Positions 1 to 12,037 of a stretch of DNA of 64,000 nt are shown piece by piece. The first letter of the stretch is position 1; every line of letters begins with the position of its first letter. The DNA comes from Trichopria drosophilae (lineage: Eukaryota; Arthropoda; Insecta; Hymenoptera; Diapriidae), in NCBI GenBank assembly GCA_030407085.1, contig CM059585.1, forward strand, positions 65,273,501 through 65,337,500, given 5' to 3'. The position numbers and the translations under genes were made by a program. The notes beneath the pieces are model-generated. The model had not been told where the DNA came from. It saw only the letters and a list, made by a program, of their open reading frames with translations, and did no database searches.

Positions 1-758
1 CTGGTTGAATAAGAACTTTTGGAGCGACAGCAACGTATTACTTGATTCTAAAAACTGTTTAGACGTGACAGAAAGCCTTAGAGTATTTTTGGGTGTTCTA
101 ATACCAATTGAACTGTATAATTTTGAAGTTATGTACCAATAAATTGGGGAAAATGCGAAAAAAAAGTTTTTTTTTCATATTTTGAGCATGTTCCGGTTTA
201 AAAATGGTAATTCTAACATCGGCATTCGAAAGTACGGGAAAAAATACACAAAAAAATTATTATTTAGAAGTTGGCCAAATATGACCTTCATAACCTAAAA
301 TATCATTGAAAAATTCAAGAATTTTTTGTAGCTCCGGTTTAGACCCGAAAAATCTCACAAAAATCAGGGTGTTTTCTCACTCGAAAACAGACGTTCATGA
401 ATTTTTTCAGATTATTTGGATCAAACAGCGGAGCAAGAAATTTTTTTCTAAAAAACACGTTTTTTACGATAGGAGCAATCTACTACCACCTAGGGGGCTG
501 AAAATTTGGCTAAAAGGGTTTTTATATATGTCCTTTCGAATGACCAATTCAAAAGAAAAACCCAGACGTGGGCAGTTTCGACCTTCTTATCCTGCTATAG
601 CCTTTATTATATGCATAGGTTCAAAATAGTTCAATAAAGTATATTTTTAAAATAATTTGTGCAGTTTTTACCATTTAATTTATTTACAAAATGTTATATT
701 ACAAATTAATGTACATTACACTAGTGAAATTAAAAACAGTAATAATATTTATTAATAA
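1..758. other. unassigned AT-rich sequence
   Basis: No gene, RNA or repeat family is recognised here. A 107-codon open frame at 306-629 has no recognisable domain. The last 100 bases are the 3' flank of the minus-strand THAP/DDE gene. Confidence 0.5.
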
Positions 759-2736
759 TTATTGTTTAATAATGGGCTCCTGGAGATTTATTAGAGCTGC
801 AGCAACTATTATTACATCATTAATTGCATCTAATGATCGATGATGAATTACAGAGTGAGGCTTAAGTAAGTTAAATTCCCTTACTCTTCTTATTACTCGC
901 TCTATATGAATTCGAAGTCTAGCTATTCTCTTCGTCTCAAGTACATCATTTTTGACATTTTATATCCACTCGCTGCACTAGGTGCTCGTATTAAAACACA
1001 CCCTTTCGACAACAGCAAATGATCGATGTGTTTAAACTCTTTATCTGCCATAACTCCACAGCCAAGAGGAAGTTTTTCCAAGTTTTCACTTTTTTCAACT
1101 ATAACTACATCGGTTATTCTTCCACAGAATCCTTCTGACACAAAGTTTATCAAGCCATCAGGAGTGGCAGATATTAATTATTTTAAAGTATTGCACTTTT
1201 TACATTCGGACCAAGTGACACTTTGGTGTACAGGATCGGTTGGCTGCTCTATTTCGATTTCAAAGCAATCTATGATGGATTGTATGTTGTAGCACTTGTC
1301 TCGAAATTCCACAGGCAATTGGATTTTAATTGATTTACGGGATGGCCATATTATCATTGTTTTCAAATAAGTGGCTAAAATGGGCAAAGTTTTACAATAA
1401 ATTTCACTTGCAGTTAAATCACTTAATTCAAAACTTTCACCCAGAGTGAGAAAATGTGTAATTTAAGTTAATTTTTGAAAGAGTTAAACAAATATCACGA
1501 ACACTGATATTTATCTTTCGATTCAATAAATAGACTACAAAAAATGCATTGTCGGGACGCCAATATACATTTTTGGTTTTTCTTTTATCAGCTGCAAGTA
1601 TCGTTGTAATGTTTCGTATTTTCTACATTGTTTCAATCGTACTTCTTCACTGGTGTTATCTGATAGTAAAAAATCTTCACTTAAGTCTAATGTGTCATCA
1701 AGGGATGTTGGCTTACTTATTGAATTTGTTGCGACATTCGATTGAGATGTACTAATGCTCATTTGTATTTTTGTTGAAAATTGAACAGAACAAGCTGCAT
1801 CTAGCATTACAGGTATGCATTGACTGCCTCTATTCATCATTCGCACTGTTTGTGTTTGGATACATTTATGTCGAATATTATACGTCTGGACTTTTTATCT
1901 TTAAACTCTAGGTTCATTGGTTTACTGTTATCAGGTACGATGTACTTTTCAGTGCTCATGTTAACTTCAGTAGCTTCTGCAAATGTAGTCTCATAAACTA
2001 TAAAATGTTCGTCTGTGATCTCTTCCAGTAAGTTGTCGTTAACTTCCTCTTTCACAAATACCTCTGGATTGTTGACATCCATGTAAACAACTTCTTCAGA
2101 TGTGGTTCCTTCAGATGATTCCATATTCATTGCAGATTCACACGATGTGGCTTCTTTGATGGTATTCTCACACTGACTTTTCCCTTTGATTCTTGGTAAT
2201 GCTCCTTTTTTCAACCTCACATTTGCACTTGGATCCAGTGAAACTCGGACATATTTTTCCAAGTCTTCTTGCAACTGTTATGAAAATGGTTCTTGTATTA
2301 TTTTTTATTATGTTTTACATTATTAATTATTTATTACCAATTTCTACTCTCCTCACAAAATAGAAGATGTAATTGCCAGTTAAATATCATTACTTGACAT
2401 TGCACATGATACATTGACAAAATATGCATGGTAATTTCGAGCAGAGTTCATACATATGAAATATGCATAATATAATAAAGTACGATATATGTTAAAATGA
2501 TCTTCACAGCAGTATAACGATGAATATTTCGAACATTGATCTTGGCCTTTTACTCGAGAGTTCAATCCATTGTCTTCTTATATTACACCCTTCGGCAGTG
2601 ATACGAAGACCGTATGAGGAGTGCTTGAGGTTGTATTTTTGCAGTCCTCAAAATAACAGGTTGTTATATAATCTTTATTTTTATTCCTATCTTTTTCTTT
2701 TACTTTGATAACATTTTCAAAGAACGCACCGTTCAT
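759..2736 (-). pseudogene. THAP-domain plus DDE_Tnp_4 transposase gene, decayed
   Basis: This is a transposase of the THAP/DDE_Tnp_4 type (Harbinger/ISL2EU-like group), read on the minus strand. The first ATG in frame is at 2736. It is followed by a THAP zinc finger: a C-x4-C pair (CYFEDC), then FVSLPKG, an in-frame TAA near 2580, and CCEDHF. An intron probably separates this from QEDLEKY..RLKKGALP near 2274; an AG acceptor lies just before that exon, but the expected GT donor after HFN reads AT. Next come an acidic linker, a helix-turn-helix region with at least two frameshifts (about 1380-1560), and the DDE core. The core contains IIDCFEIE, TWSECKKCNTLK, RITDVVIVE and MADKEFKHID. A further frameshift near 930 leads to ETKRIARLRIHIERVIRR, and the frame ends at TAA 759-761. 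Architecture is complete, but at least one stop and three frameshifts make it non-functional. Confidence 0.85.
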
Positions 2737-4446
2737 TTACAAAATGCTGTATTTGGCTTAATTCTAATAAGGAAAAATATAATTAAGTGTAATCTATTCT
2801 AGTTTCGTGAATTCTAAACGTTCAAATCGAATCGGATCACTCACTTTGACCGAATATACATTTCACCAAACGAAAGGAAGTCCGCGTAGCACACTCTCAC
2901 CAGTCGCCACATTTGATTTATTCCACGCAACACTCACCCAAAGGCATAACTTAATTTATCTTGGTTAAAACGGTTAACCACGTAAAAAGTAATGATACGT
3001 CTCTATATAAAATAAAGCGAAGTCTCATTGACGTAAGGAAAAGGTATAAACCACGCACCAAAGCAAAGAAACGGCATTCAATGGTACAGAAAAAGAACCG
3101 CGCAAGATATCAGTTCAACACGGAGAAGAACACGTTTCGTTTTGACGGGGCACAAAGAGTCATGAAAAGTTCTACGTCACCATAATCCGTAGACCGAATC
3201 TAGTAGAATATGAATCTTCATGGGTTGAGAAATTATGAAGTTATCCACCATGAAGAGATGCCTAGAGGCCAATCAGTAAAATCAAACCTCCATGTGGCGA
3301 GTCCGACATGAGACCATAACCTCCAATTCTCCTTTGTTCCCCCGTTGATCTGCGCTCCGATAATTCCCCAAGTCTTGGTGAACCAGAATTTTCTCCGTAG
3401 TGCTGAAGAGGGAGATTTCGAAAATTACCGTCCGGTTACCACGGAAGGTGAATCTTGGAATTGGTGCTGGTTGCAAAAGCACAATCTTCTTTTCCTTTGA
3501 TTTGGATTCCACGTCCAAGACCCCAATCACCGATATGCGTTGAATGCAACCGCTGCACACATAATCTTTTATTTAGCACTTCATTCACACCTAAACAAAT
3601 TTCAGATTTGATTTCCCAACTTACCCCAATCGGGCCCAAAATCGCCTTCGCCGATCACCACGTTCTTTCACTTTCGAAATGGCACCGTGCTCCCAGTACT
3701 TCGCCAAAAAGGAAAAAGTGAGCCACGCACGTTCTCACGCTTATTTAATCCCTTTGTATCCCTCCGATTTGCGAAAACCCCTTCCGTATCACAGGTAGAC
3801 TTCCTGTCGCGAAAACCGACGCCATCACACTTCCCTTTTCACGTATACCCACATGCAAACGCAAAAGCTTTCCACCAGAGACGCTTGCATCGGTGACTCC
3901 TCACGCGCGAATTTCAAATTCGTCTTGCCGCGGGAAATTTGAAATATACATATCTCTTACAAGGTCCTGTATCTTTTTTCCCATAATATTTTGCTTCTTC
4001 CATTTCACAAATTTTAAACGGATCAGACTTTTGAAGTTAAACATAACCAACTTAACACAAATCTATTGGAGTACGCGAACGGAATTGGTTAAAAGCCGAT
4101 GGCTAATAATGACGTCACACGAAAATGGCACGCGGAAAGTGTGATTCAAAACACAATATTTTTAAATTGCCAAATAAATTAAACCTAAATGCATTAATTA
4201 ATTTTTTAAAAATTTTATTTGTGTTATTAATAACCTAAATTATTATTTAAAACAATACCAAAATTTACCGGTGTTTAAAAATTTTACGGTTTACCCCATT
4301 ACACGGTTTATGTAACATTCAGAAGATTTCACTTTTTGCTGATAAGTTTAAATTAATTTTTTATATACAATAGTACATTTTACTCTCATCGAATATCATC
4401 AATATCATAAATAATTGTTAACAAACCAAGTTTTAACGAATTCTGA
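2737..4446. other. unassigned interval with a GC-richer patch at about 3260-3920
   Basis: No family is recognised. The 3260-3920 patch is clearly richer in G and C than its flanks. On the minus strand a GTAAGT donor near 3625 and a GTGTGCAG acceptor near 3553 would bound a small intron of about 70 bases. On the plus strand an ATG at 3679 in good context precedes a GTGAGC donor at 3718. Either could be a promoter and first exon of a host gene, but no domain supports a product. The rest is AT-rich. Confidence 0.3.
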
Positions 4447-4450
4447 TTAA
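4447..4450. other. TTAA target-site duplication, left
   Basis: TTAA directly outside the CCC terminus. The right-hand copy is at 18990-18993. Confidence 0.85.
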
Positions 4451-4890
4451 CCCATTAACGCACTGGCAGCCAAACTGGTCGACTTTTGGATAATCGCAAT
4501 TTTGAAAACCAAGAAATTAATATTTTGTTTAGAAATTACGTACCCTATGGTTCCGGGGATCGCTGAATCCGAATCTGAAGTCAAAATGACGAATTTCATA
4601 ATGGCAGAGCCAATATGGCGGCTCTGATGAAAAAAAACTGTTTCTTTTTAAGACCAGATGGACAAATCTTTCTTCCAATTGGTCGATGACATCGAAAATA
4701 AGTTTCCTTATATTTTTGGGGTCACTGAATACGACTCCGAAGTCAAAATTTAAAAATTCAAAATGGCGGAACCAATATGGCTGTCGTATATTCATCGAAC
4801 GTAACATTCATAGGGACATCCCTTCAAAAATTTACAATATTGATAAATGCATGTTTTTGACATCGATGGTTACGAATCTGATGCCAAAAC
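4451..4890 (+). repeat. left terminal inverted repeat of the piggyBac element
   Basis: Reverse-complement match to 18634-18989 and, beyond the LTR insertion, to 9590-9664. The first 60 bases differ from the right end at only a few positions (for example GCACTGGCAG against GCACTTGCGG). Confidence 0.85.
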
Positions 4891-6060
4891 AAAACAATTC
4901 AAAATGGCGGATTCAAAATGGCGGATCTCGAAATATTTAATTTTAGACTTACACTGGAATTTGAATAAAAGTCGATACCTTTACATTTTCGACGTCGCTG
5001 ATAACGAATCTGATGCCAAAACAAAACAATTCAAAATGGCGGATTCGAAATGGCGGATCTCGAAATATTTAATTTTAGACTTACACTGGAATTTGAATAA
5101 AAGTCGATACCATTACATTTTCGACGTCGCTGATAACGAATCTGATGCCAAAACAAAGCAATTCAAAATGGCGGATCTCGAAATATTTAATTTTAGACTT
5201 ACACTGGAATTTGAATAAAAGTCGATACCTTTACATTTTCGACGTCGCTGATAACAAATCTGATGCCAAAACAAAACAATTCAAAATGGCGGATTCGAAA
5301 TGGCGGATCTCGAAATATTTAATTTTAGTCTTACACTGGAATTTGAATAAAAGTCGATACCTTTACATTTTCGACGTCGCCGATAACGAATCTGATGCCA
5401 AAACAAAACAATTCAAAATGGCGGATTCGAAATGGCGGATCTCGAAATATTTAATTTTAGACTTACACTGGAATTTGAATAAAAGTCGATACCATTACAT
5501 TTTCGACGTCGCTGATAACGAATCTGATGCTAAAACAAAACAATTCAAAATGGCGGATCTCGAAATATTTAATTTTAGTCTTACACTGGAATTTGAATAA
5601 AAGTCGATACCTTTACATTTTCGACGTCGCTGATAACGAATCTGATGCCAAAACAAAACAATTCAAAATGGCGGATCTCGAAATATTTAATTTTAGACTT
5701 ACACTGGAATTTGAATAAAAGTCGATACCTTTACATTTTCGACGTCGCTGATATCGAATCTGTTGCCAAAACAAAACAATTCAAAATGGCGGATCTCGAA
5801 GTATTTAATTTTATACGAACACTGTCAATTTGAAAAAAAAAAATTGATACCTTTATGTTTTCGACGTCGCTGATAGCGAATCTGATGTCAAAACAGAAAA
5901 ATGCAAAATGGCGGATTCAAAATGGTGGATCTTGATATATTTAATTTTAGACATACACTGGAGATTGAATAAGAGTTGAAACTTTTATGTTTTCGATGTC
6001 GTTGATAACGAATCTGATGTCAAAATTAGAAAATCCAAAATGGCCAACATGGACGACTTT
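4890..6060 (+). repeat. subterminal tandem array, 118/132-bp units
   Basis: About nine head-to-tail units. Using the landmark AATAAAAGTCGATAC at 4964, 5096, 5214, 5346, 5478, 5596 and 5714, spacing is either 132 or 118 bases. The 14-base difference is presence or absence of a second GATTCGAAATGGCG. Every unit carries TTCAAAATGGCGGA and a CGACGTCGCTGAT segment. The last two units (5830-6060) are degenerate. Short open frames run through the array but follow the repeat, not a gene. The right end of the transposon has about three or four inverted units (9080-9640). Confidence 0.85.
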
Positions 6061-6359
6061 GATATACTTACTTTTATAATTACACTCGAAATTGTCCAGG
6101 AGATAAACGTAGACAAAAATTTTTTTTTTCAATTTTTCGTTTGTAATTCCAATTTTATTTCTGCTTTTATCCTCACTAAGCAGTTCTTCCCTAAGTATAA
6201 GAACTACATATAGTAAGGAGAAAAGAAAAAATAAAGTCTTGCAAGAGAGAAACAAAAAAAAAACTGCGAGAAGGGTTGAGTCTTTTTAGCGACAGATTTT
6301 CTTAGCGAGAGGTTTCCTAGCGAGGCTTAACTGTACGTTCATTATGAACATCTATCTCT

Positions 6360-6450
6360 GTCCACTATATAGGGCAAGCCCACGATTTAATTCCTCCTGT
6401 ATCATCGAGATGGCGTCGCGCTTATCGAGATGGCGTCGCGCTTATCGAGC
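6360..6450 (+). promoter_or_regulatory. possible transposase promoter region and 20-bp tandem duplication
   Basis: A TATA-like CTATATAG sits at about 6364-6371, some 330 bases upstream of the transposase frame. At 6405-6444 the 20-mer TCGAGATGGCGTCGCGCTTA occurs twice in tandem. Promoter function is inferred from position only. Confidence 0.25.
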
Positions 6451-6690
6451 GCGGGCGGGCCTTCTCGCGGAAGAAACAGCGTTTCATTCGGTAGATAAGC
6501 CGCTCAGCTATTACTCAGTATACTCGACTCTCAGGACAGTTCTTAGTTTTTCTGTTACCATTTGATGAAAAATTGTTATGATAAGGTGCGGATAATAACT
6601 TACACCTAACATAATAAATGTGTTTGCTTATATATTATAATTTTAATATTTTTTAATAGTTTAAAAAAGTTTTACGAGTTTTTTCCTTAT

Positions 6691-8725
6691 TTGAATAAGT
6701 CAAATTCTAATAATTCAGATTTAGCGAGTACTTCGCAAACGTGTGAGAAAAACAATCTTTTAAATAAACAGTATGTCGAAAGACGACGCACAGAAATCCA
6801 AGCTATGAACGAAAGTGACGAGTCGGATAACGATCAAGACAAAGCATTTATTCCTGACGATAATTCAAACATTGGTTCGGATATCGATTCTAATTCAGAT
6901 GAATCGGAAGATGAACTTTTGTATGAAAAAAGTTTTGGCAATGAAAGTTCACGACAAAACTACGAAAGAGTATTTGACAAATATACTTCTACTCAAAAAA
7001 AGTTAGAAGAAACTCATGAATACGATTGGAAATTAGGGGAACACATGTACGAAACATATCCGGAAAATAAAATACTATTATCGGACGATGATAAGCAAAA
7101 AATTCATAAACTGAGTCCAGTGCAACTCTTTGAACTATTTTTCAGTTTGGAGTTGAAAGAACATATTATTGCTTCAACACAAGAAAATGGCCTTGAGTTA
7201 ACACTTCATGAATTGAATGTTTTTTTAGGTATTATTATTTTGTCCTCGTACAATCAGCGAAAATCCCAAAGGGATTATTGGTCAAGAGATGACTTATTAG
7301 AATGTCCGATCGTAAAATCTGCAATGACCCTAAAGCGTTTTATTTTCATCAAAAAGCAACTAAAATTGTCGCAATCAAGTGATAAAAATCCTCTTGATAA
7401 AGCATGGAAAATCCGTAAAATGTTGAATATATTTATAAAAAACATACAGTAATTGGATTCTTTTCGACCGCTTTAGCTATCGATGAAATGATGGTGAAAT
7501 TCTTTGGGAGAGTAGCATTCAAACAATTTCTTCCAATGAAACCTGATCGATATGGAATAAAATTGTGGGGATTGTGCTCAAGCGAAGGATATCTATTTCA
7601 TCTTGATATCTATTGCGGAAAAAATGGTGAAGTCTCCGAGAAACTGTTACATTGTTCCTTAGGTTCACGTGTTGTTATGAACATGCTTCATCCATTGCTT
7701 ATGTCAGAGTCATTTGAAAATCTTAAAAAATGTCACATTTATTTTGATAATTTTTTCTCAAATCCGGACCTAATGATACATCTAAAAAATGTCGGACTGC
7801 AAACTACAGGAACTGTGAGAGCGAACCGAGTTTCCGAATCAAATGCAGTTGATAAAAAAGCAAGTAGAGGTACATATTCGGTGAAACATGAAGCTAGTAG
7901 CAAGTTAAATTATATAACAGTAATGGACACAAAGCAAGTTTCATTGCTTTCAACTGCTACTGGGATTCATCCTACGATAAATGTATCTCGATTTGATAGA
8001 ATAACAAAATCTGAGAAGGTTTTCACATATCCACGTGCTTTTGCGATATATAATAAGTATATGGGAGGTGTCGATCTTCATGATCAACATTGAAGTTCGT
8101 TGTTGCCTCCCATAAGAGCTAAAAAATGGACATGGGTTATGATTTTAAGACTTATTCAAAGTGCTTTGACAAATGCTACAGTGTTGTAGAATGCAGTCGT
8201 AGATGATGCCAAAATAAAGAAAGGAACCAAATACTTTGCAATGAAAGTAAGCGAATATTACCTTGAATAAGGCATTCAAAGCAAAAAACACAAGAACCAC
8301 ACGAAAATTAGCACAGAAGTAAAAAGGCAATGCTCAAAAAAAGAATGCAAGGTTCTGACTAAACAATTCTGCATACAATGCACAAAATTTCTGTGTGATG
8401 ATTGTTATGGAAAATCTCATTTTATAAACGCATTGGATGAACATACATCCATCCGAAGTCCACAAAATGGAAAATGTAATAATAAGCAATGTAAAATTGA
8501 TACAAAAAAGTTTTGCAAACAATGTAATGTTTACATTTGTAAAACTTGCGTTGATGTTTACCATAAAATAGAAAAAAAATGATGAGCATACATCGATCTC
8601 GAGTATTCGTAGGAAGAATTGTGTAACGCATGAGTGTTTCGTCAGAACACAAAAATTTTGCGTACAATGCAACGTTCACATTTGTAATGCCTGCTTCAGT
8701 AACCATCTTCAGAATAACAATGTCT
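6691..8725 (+). pseudogene. piggyBac transposase, decayed, with three C-terminal cysteine modules
   Basis: A DDE_Tnp_1_7 transposase that would cut and paste DNA at TTAA. The open frame begins near 6691 and the first ATG is at 6805, heading an acidic Ser/Asp-rich N-terminus. A TAA at 7450-7452 and a frameshift come just before the catalytic core. The core has AIDEMMVKFFGR (first Asp), IYFDNFFSN (second Asp) and MGGVDLHDQ (third Asp), plus FLPMKPDRYGIKLWGLC. The reading frame then meets TGA at 8091, TAG near 8187 and TAA near 8268, but the family pattern continues (KKWTWVMILRLIQSAL). It ends in three cysteine-rich modules, the third in a shifted frame. It sits centrally in the TTAA-flanked element, so it is that element's own transposase. 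Confidence 0.9.
8335..8715 (+). other. three tandem cysteine-rich modules of the piggyBac transposase
   Basis: Modules 1 and 2 both read C-x4-C-x7-C-x2-C-x4-C-x2-C-x4-H. Module 3 has the same cysteine spacing with C-x3-H at the end. Modules 1 and 2 are each followed by a linker containing DEHTSI. A TGA at about 8581 and a frameshift separate modules 2 and 3. piggyBac transposases typically carry one such C-terminal domain, used to bind the transposon ends. Confidence 0.75.
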
Positions 8726-9059
8726 AAAATTTATTTCATGTCAATAAAACTTTTTTTTTTTTAATTTTGATTAGTTGTAAATATAGTAATCTTAATAGCA
8801 ATATAAGCATACAGTGTTAAAAAAATTATATAATTTCAATTACAAAAAAAAAGACAAAAAGTAAAAAAAAATTAATATACAAAAAAGTACAAAAAAAATT
8901 TAAAAAAACTTTAAAAAATAAAAAAAAAAGGCTTTCTTTTTACGTTCACCTCCACGCGGTGAGAGCTGGAAAACGTTGCACATATCAACGGCTAACGAAC
9001 GGTACAATCACTTTATTTCAAGCACGTGAGAAATTGTACCGATAGAACTATTATATCCA

Positions 9060-9664
9060 CCATTTTGAATTATGCAATTTTGGCATCTGAATTGTTATCA
9101 GCGACCTCGAAAACGTAAAAGCATAAACTTTTATTCAGTTTCAAGTGCAATTCTAAAAACAAGTCCATAAAGGTCGTCCATTTTGAATTTCACATTTCTG
9201 ACACCAGATTTGTTATCAGCGGCCTCGAAAAATAAAGATATCAAATTTTATTCAATTTCGAGTGCAATTCTAAAAGTAAGTATCTAAAAGACATCCATGC
9301 TGAATTAGCCATTTTGAATTTTTCAATTTCAACATCAGATTCATTATCAGCGACGTCGAAAATGTAAAGGTATCGACTTTTATTCAAATTCCAGTGTAAG
9401 TCTAAAATTAAATATTTCGAGATCCGCCGTTTTGAATCCGCCATTTTGAATTGTTTTGTTTTGGCATCAGATTCGTTATCAGCGACGTCGAAAATGTAAA
9501 GGTATCGACTTTTATTCAAATTCCAGTGTAAGTCTAAAATTAAATATTTCGAGATCCGCCATTTTGAATTGTTTTGTTTTGGCATCAGATTCGTAATCAT
9601 CGATGTCAAAAACATGCATTTATCAATATTGTAAATTTTTGAAGGTATGTCCCTATGAATGTTA
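9060..9664 (-). repeat. right subterminal repeats of the piggyBac element
   Basis: Inverted copies of the left-arm units: CGCCATTTTGAATTG, CATCAGATTCGTTATCAGCGACGTCG and the GTCGATACC block all occur in reverse orientation. It stops at the LTR insertion (TSD GTTA at 9661-9664). Confidence 0.8.
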
Positions 9665-10484
9665 TGTAACACGCCGGTTACATACTCCTCTCGAAACCTC
9701 GGAGCTCTATGCTAAGACAATAATATACCGACTGAGTGGACGGTAATATACCGACAGAGTGGTCGGTAAGAAGCAACGAGCTTTATAAAAGGCCCACGAG
9801 ACGACCCGGCGCGACGGTCGCGGAGCGCGATAACGAGACGTCCAGAAGTCAGTCTGGTCTCGGACGTCATTGCCGAGACATTGAAGCCGCGAGCCGTAGT
9901 ACGGTTTTTGTGTTTTCGAAAGTCAGTTGAGAGCGAGTTATCCGAGAAAGTTTTTGCGATAGTTTTGAGCGGATATTTTTGGCGAGCGAGTACGAGTGGG
10001 TCCAGCACTGAGACGACCCCAGGGCCTGCAGAAGCCGCCCTACTTAACTCGACGAGAGAAATTGTAAGTGGCCTCGAGCCGAGTACTATTAATAATAAGT
10101 ATTGGTTCGTTGATTTAATAAAGGAGTCATCTTTGTGCAACGACCCTCCCCTTGCATGCACCTGTCCTTTCGTCGATAAAAAGACGGATTGCAGTGCGTG
10201 GCAATCCCCGAGTTTTCGAGCACCTTTCAGGCGCGGCAGGAGGCGAGACATCGTCCCCTCTGGGACGAGATCTCTTGTTCTCGTTAGAGCGAGTGCGGGT
10301 TGCGAAAAGACCCCGAGTCAGCCGGGCTCGGGCATTAAATTGTCCGGACGGGCGAACGACGTCGTCGGGCCGCTACCTGGCGCAACGTTCACGAAGACGT
10401 TAAAGTCTCACCGGAGACGGTAGCCGGCCCCGAGACGGCGGCGGTAAAACGCCGAAATACGTAATACCGAAATAGGGCATTACA
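9665..10484 (+). repeat. 5' LTR
   Basis: Starts TGTAACACGCC, ends GGGCATTACA, 820 bp. By eye it differs from the 3' LTR at about eleven positions plus one single-base indel (CCCCTC against CCCCCTC), roughly 1.3 percent. GCTTTATAAAAGG near 9779 is a good TATA box. Confidence 0.9.
9779..9791 (+). promoter_or_regulatory. TATA box in the 5' LTR
   Basis: TTTATAAAAGG matches a TATA box and is repeated at the same place in the 3' LTR (near 17929). It would drive the genomic transcript. Confidence 0.5.
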
Positions 10485-10487
10485 AAG

Positions 10488-10505
10488 TGGCGCTACAACG
10501 TGTGG
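10488..10505 (+). other. primer-binding site of the LTR element
   Basis: TGGCGCTACAACG starts three bases after the 5' LTR, the normal place for a tRNA primer site with TGG at its start. I cannot name the tRNA with confidence. Confidence 0.55.
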
Positions 10506-10989
10506 CTAAGGCGCAATAAAGCGCGTATAAAAAAGGCAACGGCCATTTTCTGACCGCGTGAACGGCGAGGCCGCTATATTGAAACGTGCTCCGAAAAGGA
10601 AACGGCCATATTGACGGGCATATTGGAGTTCAAAACAGTTAAAATTAAATTTAAATGTATAACGGAAAGAATTACCGGGAACACGTGCCGAATTTTGAGA
10701 CGTTTTGCACGTGAGATAAGTAAATATCAGAACTAAAAGGGTGTTGTGAAGTCACTCTTTATAATAATAATTAGGAAAAAAAAAATAGTTAAATTAGCAA
10801 TTAATATTCGAGTTTGGGAAATTATAGAATATATTATTAAGACTAGTAATAAGACTAGTTAGTAAAAATTTGATAAGTTATTTTTGAGAATCGGGATTAT
10901 TGGCGAAATAATTTTCTGAAATTAAATAAGTTCGAAATTTGCCGAGTAAATTTCGAATACAAGACAGAAATAAAATTCCTTTACGAGGT

Positions 10990-11540
10990 TTCTTTGAGTG
11001 AATAGTGATCACTGGAGTGAACTTCAATATTTGGAGTGAAGTTCACTACGATTAAGTGAAATCTAAAATAGTGTAATAGCGTTTCGAGACTGTTTGAGTG
11101 AATCTCGAACTTCACTATTTAATAAGACAAATTAGCAGTTTTAGGATTTTTGGAGGGAATCCAAAGTACTGAAGTGAAGTTCACTAGAATTCAGTTAAAA
11201 GTTAATAAGGGTTAAAATTTAGTCTTAATTAGGAATAGAAAATAATACTACGAGTGAAGTTCCATATTAGGGTGACCTTCACTTTTTGGGAAAACTAGTG
11301 ATTAGGCACTTCAAATTTTTGGCGAGTGAGTTCTAATTATCAAGGTCGAGTGTCGGGCTTATTGAATAAAGTCAATAATTTTGTCTTGAGTTTCGAGAGT
11401 GAACTATACCTCCATTAAATATCAATACGAGATTAGAAGTAAAGTTCACGTTTAACAAGACATTTAAGTAGTCGAGAAATAATGAAAGTAATTCGAGAAT
11501 TCTTACGAGTGAATCTCGACAGTTAGAGTGACCTTCACAA
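10990..11540 (+). repeat. cluster of palindromic AGTGAANTTCACT motifs in the untranslated leader
   Basis: Perfect 13-base inverted repeats at 11035-11047 and 11173-11185. Near copies at 11016, 11253, about 11271, 11438 and 11526, and a widely spaced pair at 11097-11116. All lie within about 550 bases between the primer site and gag. Consistent with an array of sites for a dimeric DNA-binding protein or with RNA hairpins. Function unknown. Confidence 0.6.
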
Positions 11541-12037
11541 GCCGGAGTAAATTCGGGTCCCTTTTCGGAGATTCGGTTCGAGAGTTTTTTCCTTAATATC
11601 CTTAGATTAAGTATCCTTAGGTTAAGACAACTAGTAGAGTTAAGTTAGGTTAAGAATATTAGAATAAGACTTATTAATATTAAGTATTTAAAGCTTGCAA
11701 GATAGTCAAGCCGGGACTATCTGCGCGATCGAGGTGCGAGGGTCCGATAAGTGAGAAAGTCTCACTGTGGAGTTATCGCGAAGATTTGAGCCGCGAACTA
11801 CGGGTGAGGCGACGCTTTTGATAGCTAGTTCGTGGACCAGCAGTCGAGGTCATCCTACCGCTAAGGGAAATAGGGGTACGGCTGTAGGGAATGGGATGCG
11901 TGTCAATTGTGAGTGTAGGAGAGTTACAATCAATAAGAGAGTGATTAAAGAGTGGGAAGTCAGTGCATCAAGTCGAGACGTGTGAGAGAGATGTTTAAGT
12001 ACAGCCGTACTATAGTAAAGCCGCGACATCCGTAAAG

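Noticed and set aside
3282..3721. Host gene in the GC-rich patch
   Set aside because: Splice-like signals exist on both strands but no reading gives a recognisable protein; kept only as an unassigned interval.
4847..5833. Overlapping open frames with repeated peptides such as SKWRISKYLILDLHWNLNK
   Set aside because: They follow the 118/132-bp tandem array, have no recognisable domain, and recur inverted in the right end at 9241-9672. Repeat-driven, not genes.
9712..10251. 179-codon antisense open frame in the 5' LTR, with a twin at 17860-18399
   Set aside because: Both lie antisense within the LTRs and overlap sense-strand open frames. GC-rich composition and LTR identity explain them.
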